A DNA stretch of 64,000 nucleotides from an archaeon CG10_big_fil_rev_8_21_14_0_10_43_11 (GTDB taxonomy: Archaea; Nanobdellota; Nanobdellia; PEZQ01), in the NCBI GenBank assembly GCA_002763265.1, contig PEZQ01000010.1:1-64000 (forward strand). The letters are read 5' to 3'. How positions within the stretch are numbered: position 1 is the stretch's first letter; each line of letters begins with the position of its first letter. A program made the translations under genes and the position numbers. The notes under the pieces were generated by a model. That model did no database searches, was not told the DNA's origin, and saw nothing but the letters and a program-made list of their open reading frames with translations. This document shows positions 34,040 through 42,305 of the stretch, piece by piece.

Positions 34040-34360
34040 TTATTTGAGTGATTTAATTGCCTGCATTAAGTCGCCGTTTGTTTCTTCAAGTGCTTCTCTT
34101 GCTTTGGTTTTTGATACGCCTGCTTTTTCAGCTACGAGTGCGATATCATCTGGGGAAATTTCAATTTCTTCTTCAAGTGACTCGTCGTGCTCGTCTCCTT
34201 TAATTTGAAATATGACTTCGCCCATCACGCTCATCTTGGTCACGTCAGGATTGTCAAGAACAATTTTTTTGTCATGCGTAAAGATTTCAACACGCACCGC
34301 GTCAATAGGCTGCATGTTCATTTGCTTCATTAATTTTTTCATCTGGTTTGGATTAAACAT
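34040..34360 (-). CDS. nac: Nascent polypeptide-associated complex protein (archaeal NAC)
   Basis: A 106-residue ribosome-associated chaperone that binds emerging chains. The first ~60 residues form the NAC beta-domain (NPNQMKKLMKQMNMQ, then VRVEIFTHDKKIVLDNPDVTKM); residues ~68-105 are a UBA domain (ISPDDIALVAEKAGVSKTKA, then LEETNGDLMQAI). The length is typical of archaea. It converges with secD (10 bases apart) and diverges from the MFS gene across a shared TATA box. Confidence 0.95.
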   Translation of the reverse strand: MFNPNQMKKLMKQMNMQPIDAVRVEIFTHDKKIVLDNPDVTKMSVMGEVIFQIKGDEHDESLEEEIEISPDDIALVAEKAGVSKTKAREALEETNGDLMQAIKSLK

Positions 34361-34375
34361 GAATCAATCACACGA

Positions 34376-34383
34376 TATTTAAA
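34376..34383. promoter_or_regulatory. Shared palindromic TATA box between nac and MFS transporter
   Basis: TATTTAAA in the 46-base gap reads as TTTAAATA on the other strand. It is ~31 bases before the MFS ATG (34407) and ~23 before the NAC ATG (34360), so one TATA element could serve both leaderless genes. Confidence 0.55.
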
Positions 34384-34406
34384 CCGTAAAACCCCTTATT
34401 AACATT

Positions 34407-35633
34407 ATGCTTCACCGGTTCAACCACATTCTTCGCGAAGAGTACCGCCACATCTCGCCGGTGTTTGTTCCTTCTATTGCGCTTTTCTTGTTTTTTCTTG
34501 GCTGGGGCGTGATTGGGCCGTTTTTTACTATTAATGCAAAACAAATTCTTGTCACCCCGTTTCTTGTGGGCGTGTTCACGTCCTTGTGGGGTGTGATTCG
34601 TTTTGTTACTGATTTTTTTGTCGGCTCGTTTGTTGATATCAGTGATGCAAAAAAGCTGGTGACTATCTCATTTTTTGGCTATGTTCTAGTTGGCTTTGGC
34701 TACTATTTTATTGACACACCCCTGCTTCTTCTTGCGTGGCGCGTTGTGCACTCACTTTTTGGCAGCGTGCTTTGGGTTGGCTTGTGGGGGTATTTGCACA
34801 AGACAATTCCCTCACAATATCGTGATGAGGATTTAACGTTTCAGTCTATTGCTCGAACCATTCCCTCTATTTTTGCGCCATTTCTTGGCGCAATTATCTT
34901 CACGCTCTCAAACCCGAAAAACGTGTTTCTTGTTATGGCTTTGTTTAGCACGTTTGCAGGCATTATCTTTTTGTTTCGGGCAAAACCGGCACGCTCAGTG
35001 CGCGCAGTTACGGTAAACACTATTATACAAAGAAATGTGAGCATGATACGCTCTTTTCGCACGCGTTTTGCTTTTGTTGGTTTAATGCTTCTTGGCGTTT
35101 TTCTCATAAGCGGCGCGTATGGCACGTTTATCCCTATTTTTCTTTTTGACGCGGGCTTTTCTTCAATTATCATTGCGCTTGTTGCTGTTGTGCAGAGCAT
35201 TCCTATCTTTTTTGCGCTGCCCGTAAGCAGGTATGCTGATAAGATTGGCAGAAAACCTGTGCTCTGGTGGGGCATTATTCTTCTTATTACTGCACTTCTT
35301 GCGCTTTCTGCTTCCAGTTCTCTTGCGGGCATTCTTGGTTCAGTACTGTTGCTGGGTTTTGCGTTTGCTATTATCACACCAACAGCAAACGCGCTTGTTG
35401 GCGACATGGCTGTTGATGGTGAGCAAGGAGTGATTGCGGGTATGGGTGAAATGTTCAAAGACCTTGGCGCGCTTTCAGGACCATTTCTTGGCGGACTTAT
35501 TATCAGCCAATTTAATTTCAGTGCACTTCTTATGATTCTTGCGGTGGTTGCAGGACTCTTGCTTGTTATCACTTTCCGCTTTCACGAACAAAAAATTCCT
35601 CTTAATCTTAGCCTTGGTTTAGCAAAGAAATGA
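34407..35633 (+). CDS. Major facilitator superfamily transporter
   Basis: A 408-residue protein with about 12 membrane helices. The between-helix motif DKIGRKPVLWWG in the second half is the MFS loop motif (D-x-x-G-R-K/R), and RFVTDFFVGSFVDI is its degenerate counterpart in the first half. The C-terminal half carries GEMFKDLGALSGPFLGG. It is probably a drug/metabolite exporter by general resemblance, but the substrate is not deducible. Confidence 0.88.
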   Translation: MLHRFNHILREEYRHISPVFVPSIALFLFFLGWGVIGPFFTINAKQILVTPFLVGVFTSLWGVIRFVTDFFVGSFVDISDAKKLVTISFFGYVLVGFGYYFIDTPLLLLAWRVVHSLFGSVLWVGLWGYLHKTIPSQYRDEDLTFQSIARTIPSIFAPFLGAIIFTLSNPKNVFLVMALFSTFAGIIFLFRAKPARSVRAVTVNTIIQRNVSMIRSFRTRFAFVGLMLLGVFLISGAYGTFIPIFLFDAGFSSIIIALVAVVQSIPIFFALPVSRYADKIGRKPVLWWGIILLITALLALSASSSLAGILGSVLLLGFAFAIITPTANALVGDMAVDGEQGVIAGMGEMFKDLGALSGPFLGGLIISQFNFSALLMILAVVAGLLLVITFRFHEQKIPLNLSLGLAKK

Positions 35634-35660
35634 GAAAAAAAGAGAGTTGAGAGAATTGCC

Positions 35661-36182
35661 TTACTTTGTTCTGTTATGTAATTTCTTGCCCTGGCTTGTT
35701 AGGCTTCGAAGCGCACGCTTGCGGCTGTTTGTTGACAAAAGCCATTGTAAATTCTTGTCAGTTATGACTTGCGGATGGTAGGGGTCTACAAGAATGACTT
35801 CAAACCATGTGTAGTGTCCGTCATCGCCAACCCAGTAACTGTTCAAGACTTCCAGATTAGGATGCTTTCGCGAACTGCGTTCTTCAGCAATAAGCTGCAA
35901 ACTCTTTCGTGGCGAGTACTTAACCTGGCCTGTTTTTTTCGGCTTCCTGCCAGAATGCAGTTGTGGTCTTTTTCTTCCGCCTTTCTTGATTTTTACGCGT
36001 GCAAGAACAAAACAATTCTTTGCGCGATACCCAAGACGGCGCGCGCTTGCAATGTTTGACGGTCGCTCAATACGAACAATCGTGCCTTCTTTGCGCCACG
36101 TTTGCAAAAGCTGCTTGTATTCCTCTCGATTGTTTTTAAGAGGGCTTTTCCATATTTCTTTGAGATACTTATAAAATCCCAT
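35661..36182 (-). CDS. rpl15e: Ribosomal protein eL15 (L15e)
   Basis: A 173-residue, very basic large-subunit protein. MGFYKYLKEIWKSP, SARRLGYRAKNCFVLARVKI, the GGRKRPQLHSGRKPKK loop, and LEVLNSYWVGDDGHYTWFEV and VILVDPYHP segments are diagnostic, and the length is slightly short of the ~190 common in archaea. A TATA-like CTTTTAAAAAG about 70-80 bases upstream implies a leader of ~50 bases, unlike most genes here. Confidence 0.95.
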   Translation of the reverse strand: MGFYKYLKEIWKSPLKNNREEYKQLLQTWRKEGTIVRIERPSNIASARRLGYRAKNCFVLARVKIKKGGRKRPQLHSGRKPKKTGQVKYSPRKSLQLIAEERSSRKHPNLEVLNSYWVGDDGHYTWFEVILVDPYHPQVITDKNLQWLLSTNSRKRALRSLTSQGKKLHNRTK

Positions 36183-36368
36183 GTTTTATCACCATTTATG
36201 CTCATCGAACTGAATCGAATCAACGCGCGGTTATCTGCAAACTAATTGCTTAACCCTTTTTAAAAGTTATTATCGTTTTGTAACTGTCCGCAACGTCTAA
36301 ACTATCCAGAAAGTGTCGGGAAATAGCAGTCGGCAAACAGTAACAATTTTCTGTAGAAGGGACTATTA

Positions 36369-36875
36369 CTACTTGCGCAGCTTTGCAAGGTGGTGCTGCA
36401 TTATACCCACCATATCATTGCCCTTGCTCTCGTCAAAAAGAAATGAATCATCATGCCTGAAAAAACGTGCTTCAAGCTCGTCCGCAATTTTTTTAGCGGT
36501 TTCATACAGTTCTTGGCGAATCTTCATCGTGTTTTTTACGACATTATTAATCCGTGTCTGACTTGCAAGATGATGGTTTGGTCCGATAACAACAAGAATC
36601 TTCTTTTTTTTACTACGTGCCATAACCGTTGCATCCATCTCGTAGCCCATATCCTTAAACACTGAGCGTGCGCCCTCATACGTTTTTGACTTTCCTTGTG
36701 ACGTAAACGCGTGGTAATCCCCCCGTGTGATATCAATTACTTCAAGATATCCTGCAATAAGCGAACTTATTTCTTTTAATTTGCCCCCGTGCAATTCTGG
36801 CTCTGAGGCAACTAATAAACCGCTGTTAATAACCATGGTAAGAAAAATGTCTGTTGTAAAACCACGAATTGCCAT
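36369..36875 (-). CDS. Hypothetical protein, 168 aa
   Basis: I do not recognise this protein. It is 168 residues, basic and probably alpha/beta, with a KKILVVIGPNHHLASQTRIN segment near 94-113 followed by a long charged helix (115-140). There is no signal peptide or membrane helix. Composition matches the neighbours. It stands alone between L15e and the Nre gene. Confidence 0.6.
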   Translation of the reverse strand: MAIRGFTTDIFLTMVINSGLLVASEPELHGGKLKEISSLIAGYLEVIDITRGDYHAFTSQGKSKTYEGARSVFKDMGYEMDATVMARSKKKKILVVIGPNHHLASQTRINNVVKNTMKIRQELYETAKKIADELEARFFRHDDSFLFDESKGNDMVGIMQHHLAKLRK

Positions 36876-36983
36876 AGGTTATGTTAAGCGCGCATGCATT
36901 AAAATCTGTTTCTCTACTCCTCTTAATTAGTGGACGCGTACAATACTATTTTTTTTAAAGTATGATTCTTCTTTAAAAGTGAT

Positions 36984-38174
36984 ATGCACATCCCCCAACG
37001 TGGCGGTCTTTGTCCCACCTGTAAATTACAGGCACACCAGGGCAGGCCATGCCCGTTTGTGCACATTCTCTCACGCGACTTATCAGGCATTAAAGATTTT
37101 ATGAGCACGTCACCGCCAACCATTTTTGTTGGCAGATACAACTATCCTGACGTGAACGTTGGTGTTATGTCACCAATTAATTATGAGGGAGATATAGCAA
37201 CTCTTGATAATCACTATACGTGGTTTAAACAAGGGCTTGGCGTGTCAGAAATTGCCGCACTTCGAGGCGAGCTTATTAATTCGCGAATCACGTCAAATGT
37301 GAAACGCGCGCAAAAAACTGTTGGCACATTTCAGGAACTTGCCATGGCAAAAAAGGAAACTGACCTTGAAATACATCTTAAAAAGAGTATTGCTTATCAT
37401 CCCCAAACGTTTGCAAACGCGGCGCCCATGGGGCCAAATGTTGAGCTTAAAACGGTGCGGCTTGCAGAAAACGTGCGCGTTTTAAAACCCATAGAAAAAG
37501 CGTATTATGATATTGACCTTAGAGCAACTGACGCGCTTGGCATGCTCTACAAAAAAGGCATTGATGAGCTTAAACTCGCGCGCATTCTTTCAGGAGGTAT
37601 TCTTGGCGTAAAAACGCAGCGTAAACTTGTGCCAACGCGGTGGAGCATTACTGCTGTTGATGACACTCTTGGAAAGCAAATGATTCACAACATCAAAGCA
37701 TTTCCGGGCATTGATGAGTATCGTGTGTTTTTTGGCTCGCAGCTTGGAAACCACTATGCAATTGTATTGATGCCTGGACCGTGGTCCTACGAATTGTTCG
37801 AGTTTTTTGAAAACCCACACAGGGGTTTTACTACCGACTATGAAAGCCCGTTTGGCAGAACATCCTACGCGTCACAAACTGCTGGAGGCTATTATGCGGC
37901 GCGCCTTGCAATTCTTGATTACCTGCAAAAAAATAAGCGCTGTGCGCGTGCGCTTGTTTTGAGAAAGATTACGCGCGACTACTTCCTGCCGCTTGGCGTA
38001 TGGCAGGTGCGCGAGAACATGCGAAAAGCTTTCAATTTTGAACGCCGATTTGACACACTTGAATCAGGGCTTTTATACGCAAAAACGCTTCTTGGCATTG
38101 ACCCAACACCAGTTCTAAACGCGAGCAAACTCATCGCCGCTCACAAACAACCAACACTTAACACATATTTCTAA
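36984..38174 (+). CDS. Archaeal DNA repair protein Nre (NreA/NreB family) with PCNA-binding tail
   Basis: A 396-residue member of the archaeal Nre family (DUF650/651), linked to repair of DNA damage in haloarchaea. The N-terminus has a zinc-type Cys cluster (CPTC at 10-13, CPF at ~23-25). The body shows PPTIFVGRYNYPDVNVG, PINYEG and the WSITAVDDTLGKQM core. The last residues, QPTLNTYF (389-396), fit the PIP box (Q-x-x-L-x-x-aromatic-aromatic) for sliding-clamp binding. A TATA-like TTTTTTTTAAAG lies about 30 bases upstream. Confidence 0.88.
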   Translation: MHIPQRGGLCPTCKLQAHQGRPCPFVHILSRDLSGIKDFMSTSPPTIFVGRYNYPDVNVGVMSPINYEGDIATLDNHYTWFKQGLGVSEIAALRGELINSRITSNVKRAQKTVGTFQELAMAKKETDLEIHLKKSIAYHPQTFANAAPMGPNVELKTVRLAENVRVLKPIEKAYYDIDLRATDALGMLYKKGIDELKLARILSGGILGVKTQRKLVPTRWSITAVDDTLGKQMIHNIKAFPGIDEYRVFFGSQLGNHYAIVLMPGPWSYELFEFFENPHRGFTTDYESPFGRTSYASQTAGGYYAARLAILDYLQKNKRCARALVLRKITRDYFLPLGVWQVRENMRKAFNFERRFDTLESGLLYAKTLLGIDPTPVLNASKLIAAHKQPTLNTYF

Positions 38175-38181
38175 GAAATGT

Positions 38182-38466
38182 TTATTCTAGTGATTCTTCA
38201 ATCCGTTTTTGGATTTCTTTTCTTCTTCTTGGATTGAGTGCCACTTGCAATCCATAATTCGTTTTCTTTTGAATTAGTAATCCTTCTTTTATGAGTGTTT
38301 TCCCGTTTTGTAGATAATCTCCACTAAGATATGCCGGAACTCCTTTTTTTAAGTGCTCGAAATCAGTGTGTTTTCCGCCCCAGACCCGACGCCGATTGAG
38401 TCTTGTGAGTATATCATCTTGGATTTGTTTGTCTGTTAAGATTATTCTTCGTTTCGAATCGTGCAC
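38182..38466 (-). CDS. Small winged-helix-like protein, 94 aa
   Basis: A 94-residue basic protein starting at a GTG. The pattern of helix (TDKQIQDDILTRL), a short middle helix (DFEHLKKGVPAYL), then NGKTLIKEGLLIQKKTNYGLQVALN, a helix and beta-wing, resembles a winged-helix DNA-binding domain. A charged C-terminal helix follows. It uses many A/T-ending codons (AGA, ATA, TTA) compared with surrounding genes, as does its divergent neighbour, which may reflect acquisition. Confidence 0.55.
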   Translation of the reverse strand: MHDSKRRIILTDKQIQDDILTRLNRRRVWGGKHTDFEHLKKGVPAYLSGDYLQNGKTLIKEGLLIQKKTNYGLQVALNPRRRKEIQKRIEESLE

Positions 38467-38556
38467 GTGTATTTTAAAACATCTACCTATTAAAGGTTTA
38501 TTATACTATACTTTCAAAGGGTAAATTTATATACCTTATAACGATATACCGTTACT

Positions 38557-38877
38557 ATGGAGAAATCTGTTCTCGTTGAATATCTAGGAGATAGTCCTAT
38601 TATTAGAATTGTTGATTTTTTAGTAGAGAACAAATTATTTGACTATTCTAAAAAACAAATTATGGAAGAAATAAACCTATCAAAAGCCACCTTCTTTAAA
38701 TATTTCCCTAAATTGGAAAAGATAGGTATGGTTAAAATTTCTCGGGTGTTTGGTAAGACGAAACTATACAGAATAAATATGAGTAGTGCTGTTGTTAGCA
38801 GCATTATACAGTTGGAATTAGCATTAGCTAAAGAATATGCTGATAACGTTGATGCTCAAATTTTAAGTTTATCTTGA
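38557..38877 (+). CDS. Winged-helix transcription regulator, 106 aa
   Basis: A 106-residue protein with a clear HTH: KKQIMEEINLSKATFFKYFPKL (about 32-53) followed by a wing (MVKISRVFGKTKLYRIN). It resembles small archaeal ArsR/MarR-like regulators. The gene is notably AT-rich, with TTA, ATA, AGA and AGT codons unlike nearby genes, and a strong TATA-like stretch (TTTATATACCTTATAACG) precedes it. With the divergent 94-residue gene it may be a transferred module. Confidence 0.7.
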   Translation: MEKSVLVEYLGDSPIIRIVDFLVENKLFDYSKKQIMEEINLSKATFFKYFPKLEKIGMVKISRVFGKTKLYRINMSSAVVSSIIQLELALAKEYADNVDAQILSLS

Positions 38878-38971
38878 ATAGGTATCAGGGCTGTGGTCAG
38901 TATCTATTAATGTTTAAGCACTTTTTAAACCAACACGTTAATAATTGTTTTTATCCTTTCTAACAACTAGT

Positions 38972-39532
38972 ATGAATCTCACGGACGTTGCGCGCGTTAT
39001 TGTTGCACTCAGCATCACACCCCTTACTGATACGCTTGTGCTTCGCGTGTTTTCTGCAGGCGTGTACGCGCTTGTTGGGCTCTTTGTAGTATCGGTTCTC
39101 AATAAATTTATTCGTTCAATCTTACGTGACAAAGAAGTCGCCTCAATGTTTGCACGCGTTGGCATAACCCCCCACATTCTTGATTTTACTGCAAACATTA
39201 TCCGCTATTACCTTTACTTTATTGTTTTACTCGTTGTGCTCGGACGCCTTGGCGTGTCAAGCGTGCTTATGGACATTCTGGTGTTTGTCCTTATTATTGC
39301 AGTGGTTGTTGCAGCAGCACTTGCACTAAGAAATATTATACCAAACGCAGCAGCAGGAATTTATATCTCATCAACAAACATTATCAAACGAGGAGATTCA
39401 ATAGAAGTTGCAGGCGTGAGCGGCAAAGTTCGTGAAATCGACCTTGTTCACACAGTTCTTGACAAGAACAAAAGTGAAAAAATTATTATCCCAAATACAA
39501 TGCTCATAAAACATAAACTCATCAAGAAGTGA
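38972..39532 (+). CDS. Short MscS-family mechanosensitive channel-like protein
   Basis: A 186-residue protein with three membrane helices (about 20-40, 60-85, 90-115) and the MscS pore/beta region: ALALRNIIPNAAAGIYI then IIKRGDSIEVAGVSGKVREID and a short beta domain with IIIPNTMLI. It lacks the C-terminal alpha/beta cage, so is shorter than E. coli MscS (286). The open frame starts upstream at a TTG but ATG 38972 is preferred. It begins a tight five-gene unit reaching 42255. Confidence 0.82.
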   Translation: MNLTDVARVIVALSITPLTDTLVLRVFSAGVYALVGLFVVSVLNKFIRSILRDKEVASMFARVGITPHILDFTANIIRYYLYFIVLLVVLGRLGVSSVLMDILVFVLIIAVVVAAALALRNIIPNAAAGIYISSTNIIKRGDSIEVAGVSGKVREIDLVHTVLDKNKSEKIIIPNTMLIKHKLIKK

Positions 39533-39538
39533 AGACCT

Positions 39539-39766
39539 ATGGTAAAAGCATACATCCTTGCCACCGTTAAACCGGGAACAGAAAGTTTTGTTGCAGAAAA
39601 ACTCAACCGACTCAAAGAAGTTGAAGATATAGACATTGTGTATGGGGACTATGACATCATCTTCAAAGTGAAGACAAAAACCCTAGAAGACTTGCGCTCA
39701 TTTACTGTTGAAACGCTCAGGCGCATCAAACACATCCAGAACACGACAACGATGATAACAACATAA
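39539..39766 (+). CDS. Stand-alone Lrp/AsnC ligand-binding (RAM) domain protein
   Basis: A 75-residue protein consisting only of the RAM domain of Lrp/AsnC regulators (AYILATVKPGTESFVAEKL, then VYGDYDIIFKVKTKTLEDL and IQNTTTMITT), with no DNA-binding HTH. Stand-alone RAM proteins bind amino acids or partner with full regulators. It lies 6 bases after the channel gene and its stop overlaps the DedA start. Confidence 0.85.
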   Translation: MVKAYILATVKPGTESFVAEKLNRLKEVEDIDIVYGDYDIIFKVKTKTLEDLRSFTVETLRRIKHIQNTTTMITT

Positions 39767-40443
39767 TGATACTTGAACAATACCTTCAACCCGTGTATGA
39801 TGCAGTAATTAGTATCACGCAGCTCTACGGCTTGCCCGGCTTTTTTGTTGCAATGATACTCCAATCAATTATTGCACCAATACCCTCAGAAGCCCTTCTT
39901 ATTCTTGGCGGTGCAAGCTTCGGCTGGTTGTGGGGGGGCATTATTGGCAGCCTTGGCGAAACAGCAGGTGCTGTAATTGGGTTTTATATTGCACGAAAAG
40001 GAGGCAGACCCGTTGCAGAACGCTTTCTTGGCAAAACCGTGTTTGATTTTGCAGACAAATGGTTTGACTTGTATGGCGCAAAAGCAGTTATTATTGGCAG
40101 GCTCATACCAGTAGTCCCTTTTGATGCGGTAAGCTATGGTGCGGGCATGACAAAAATAAAATTCAGCGTTTTTATCATTGCTACTGCAATCACAAGCTTT
40201 CCTCGCGCGTTCTTTTTTACCCTGCTTGGTGATTTTGTTGCAGACACCATCCTGCGCGAAGGATTTATCAGCGGGTTTAACAAAGCATTCATCCTTATTG
40301 GAAGCATTGCCCTCACATTGTTTGTCTTCCAGCACGTGATTTCGAGAAAAATGAAAAAACAACCACTTATCTCATTCTCAAAAATTCGCGGATTTGCTAA
40401 AACATACCTGACAAAAAAGAGCAACAGGGATGAAGAGCAATGA
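39766..40443 (+). CDS. DedA family (VTT domain) membrane protein
   Basis: A 225-residue membrane protein. The order of LQSIIAPIPSEALLILGGASFG, GETAGAVIGFYIARKGGRP, GAKAVIIGRLIPVVPFDAVSYGAG and FPRAFFFTLLGD marks the DedA/VTT (SNARE-associated) family, whose members act as polyprenyl-phosphate or phospholipid translocases. Re-entrant helices and the conserved Arg and Pro are present. The basic tail (about 195-225) is cytoplasmic. Its stop overlaps the PIG-L gene by 4 bases. Confidence 0.88.
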   Translation: MILEQYLQPVYDAVISITQLYGLPGFFVAMILQSIIAPIPSEALLILGGASFGWLWGGIIGSLGETAGAVIGFYIARKGGRPVAERFLGKTVFDFADKWFDLYGAKAVIIGRLIPVVPFDAVSYGAGMTKIKFSVFIIATAITSFPRAFFFTLLGDFVADTILREGFISGFNKAFILIGSIALTLFVFQHVISRKMKKQPLISFSKIRGFAKTYLTKKSNRDEEQ

Positions 40444-41081
40444 ACATACTTGTTTTAAGCGCGCACAGTGATGATGCCATTCTTGGCGTTGGCGCAACTA
40501 TGGCAAAATACGTTGCAGAAGGACATCGCGTGCTTGTTGTGATTTGCTCAGCAGGAGAATCATCACCCGCATGGGCGCGTAACAAAAAAGAGCTGGTCAA
40601 AACACGCATTAATGAGGCAATTGCCGCAGACCACGTGCTTGGCGTTACTGACACTATTTTTCTTGGACAAAAAGACACTAAACTTACCTCGCGCCGCGAT
40701 TATCTGAGTAAAAAAGTTGCATACCTGTTTGAGCGCTACAAACCCCAAAAAGTGTTTGTCCACCACGCAAACGACCTGCACCCGGACCACCGCGCCGTGT
40801 TTCTCGCGTGCAAGCGCGCTCTTGAAAAAACACGGCTTGAAACCGAAGTGTACGGTTTTGAAGTCAACTCGTGGTTCACGCCGTTTGTTCGCGAAAACCA
40901 AATCATGATTGACGTGAGCGCGTACCATCATAAAAAAATGGAAGCACTCAAACACTTCCCCTCACAACAATACCTCATCTACATTCTCAAACCATTTCTC
41001 TACGTCAAATCCCTCTACTATGGTCTCGTGTACGGCTTTAAATATGCAGAACAATTCTACACCTACACAACACCAAACTAA
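40440..41081 (+). CDS. PIG-L/LmbE family N-acetylglucosaminyl deacetylase
   Basis: A 213-residue zinc deacetylase. SAHSDDAILGVGAT (zinc ligands His-x-x-Asp-Asp) opens it and HHANDLHPDHRAVFLAC (about 118-134) supplies the third ligand. Family members remove acetyl groups from GlcNAc-containing lipids or metabolites. Co-location with DedA suggests a role in glycolipid or envelope metabolism (inference). Confidence 0.88.
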   Translation: MNILVLSAHSDDAILGVGATMAKYVAEGHRVLVVICSAGESSPAWARNKKELVKTRINEAIAADHVLGVTDTIFLGQKDTKLTSRRDYLSKKVAYLFERYKPQKVFVHHANDLHPDHRAVFLACKRALEKTRLETEVYGFEVNSWFTPFVRENQIMIDVSAYHHKKMEALKHFPSQQYLIYILKPFLYVKSLYYGLVYGFKYAEQFYTYTTPN

Positions 41082-41091
41082 CGAAGAGTTT

Positions 41092-42255
41092 ATGAGTACA
41101 AACCACCCCCAAAAAAAGGTAATGGGCGGGGACATTGAAGCAGTTGTGCAAAGCGTTTGGAACGCTACCACGTTTGACGTGCTTCTTGTTGAAGATGAAG
41201 CGCTTGAACGGGTTAATCCTGACGGCAGTTACTTCGACTCGTTTTACCTGCGCGATGGGTTTCTTACCAAATCAGTGTATGACGAAATCAAAACAGGACT
41301 AACCGGGTTATTTAAAAAGATTGACGCCGACCTCACTCTATTTGATGAGGATGCGCTTATTGCAAAATACGAGCCGGAAATTCTTGATTTCTGGAACGCG
41401 TATGGCTTTCTTTGTGAACCCAATATGCGCGGCTATCTTGACCCGGGCCAAGGTCACGCGTTTATTATTGATGAAACACATGCAGTACTCCACGCGCTCG
41501 CGCGCACGGGGTTTACTGACTATTTGAAAAACGAACAAGAAAACACGGCTAAGAATCATGCACCAGACCTTGGAGGGAAACTTGAAAACAGCGTTCAAAA
41601 AAAAGAAGAGGACAAAACCTATGAAGACAACGGACCTGAAACACTTGAGCATCTTATCAAAAAAGCAGAAGGCAGTCCGCACAATGATGTGCTGATTGCT
41701 GATTTTGTTGTAGATGACGTGTTTTGCTTTGATGACGACCCTGACGCTGACTTTGTCATACTCAAAAGAGCAGACGAGCCGCAAGAAGAAAAATCATACA
41801 TGATGCTTTGCGCCCACGAAGGCTATCGTGACCGCACACACCAGGTGTTTACTGATTTTATGCAAGCCATGCGCAATGATAAAGCGGACAAGCGCGCATT
41901 TTACTACATTAAAGGATTTGTCGCGCTCAGCGAACTCTTTGATGATCTTGGCGACTTGTTGTACAATTCAAATGACGGGGCCATCAACATGCTCAACTAT
42001 GGCGAAGGTTATGTTGGCAAGCTTATTAATTATTTTGAGCAGGTGGCAAAACACTTTGCTAATCGCACAGACTCTGAAGAAATCGACCTTGTCCACACGG
42101 TTCTTATCAATGCATACTATAGACAGGCCTTAAGCGTAAGCGGCCTTGCGCGCGACCTGCTCTCTTCAAAAGACTTGCGCTACCTTGCAGAACTCAAAGA
42201 CGTGCACGAGCAAGAAGATAAACGCAGAAAAACGCGTGCAAAAAAACTTCTCTAG
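41092..42255 (+). CDS. Hypothetical acidic protein, 387 aa
   Basis: I do not recognise this protein. It is 387 residues, strongly acidic (runs of Asp/Glu), with no signal or membrane helices, and starts MSTNHPQKK. A middle segment (about 150-185) is low-complexity and charged; the C-terminal half (about 240-380) is predicted helical. The frame extends upstream into the PIG-L gene, but ATG 41092, ten bases after that stop, is the likely start. It closes the mscS-RAM-dedA-pigL unit. Confidence 0.65.
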   Translation: MSTNHPQKKVMGGDIEAVVQSVWNATTFDVLLVEDEALERVNPDGSYFDSFYLRDGFLTKSVYDEIKTGLTGLFKKIDADLTLFDEDALIAKYEPEILDFWNAYGFLCEPNMRGYLDPGQGHAFIIDETHAVLHALARTGFTDYLKNEQENTAKNHAPDLGGKLENSVQKKEEDKTYEDNGPETLEHLIKKAEGSPHNDVLIADFVVDDVFCFDDDPDADFVILKRADEPQEEKSYMMLCAHEGYRDRTHQVFTDFMQAMRNDKADKRAFYYIKGFVALSELFDDLGDLLYNSNDGAINMLNYGEGYVGKLINYFEQVAKHFANRTDSEEIDLVHTVLINAYYRQALSVSGLARDLLSSKDLRYLAELKDVHEQEDKRRKTRAKKLL

Positions 42256-42305
42256 TGCAGTATCTATGGTTTTAAATACGATTACGCTGTCTATAGCTAC
42301 TGACC

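Noticed and set aside
34841-35572. 243-codon minus-strand frame inside the MFS gene
   Set aside because: It is antisense to clear MFS coding sequence and has no motif or promoter; it is a shadow caused by hydrophobic codon composition.
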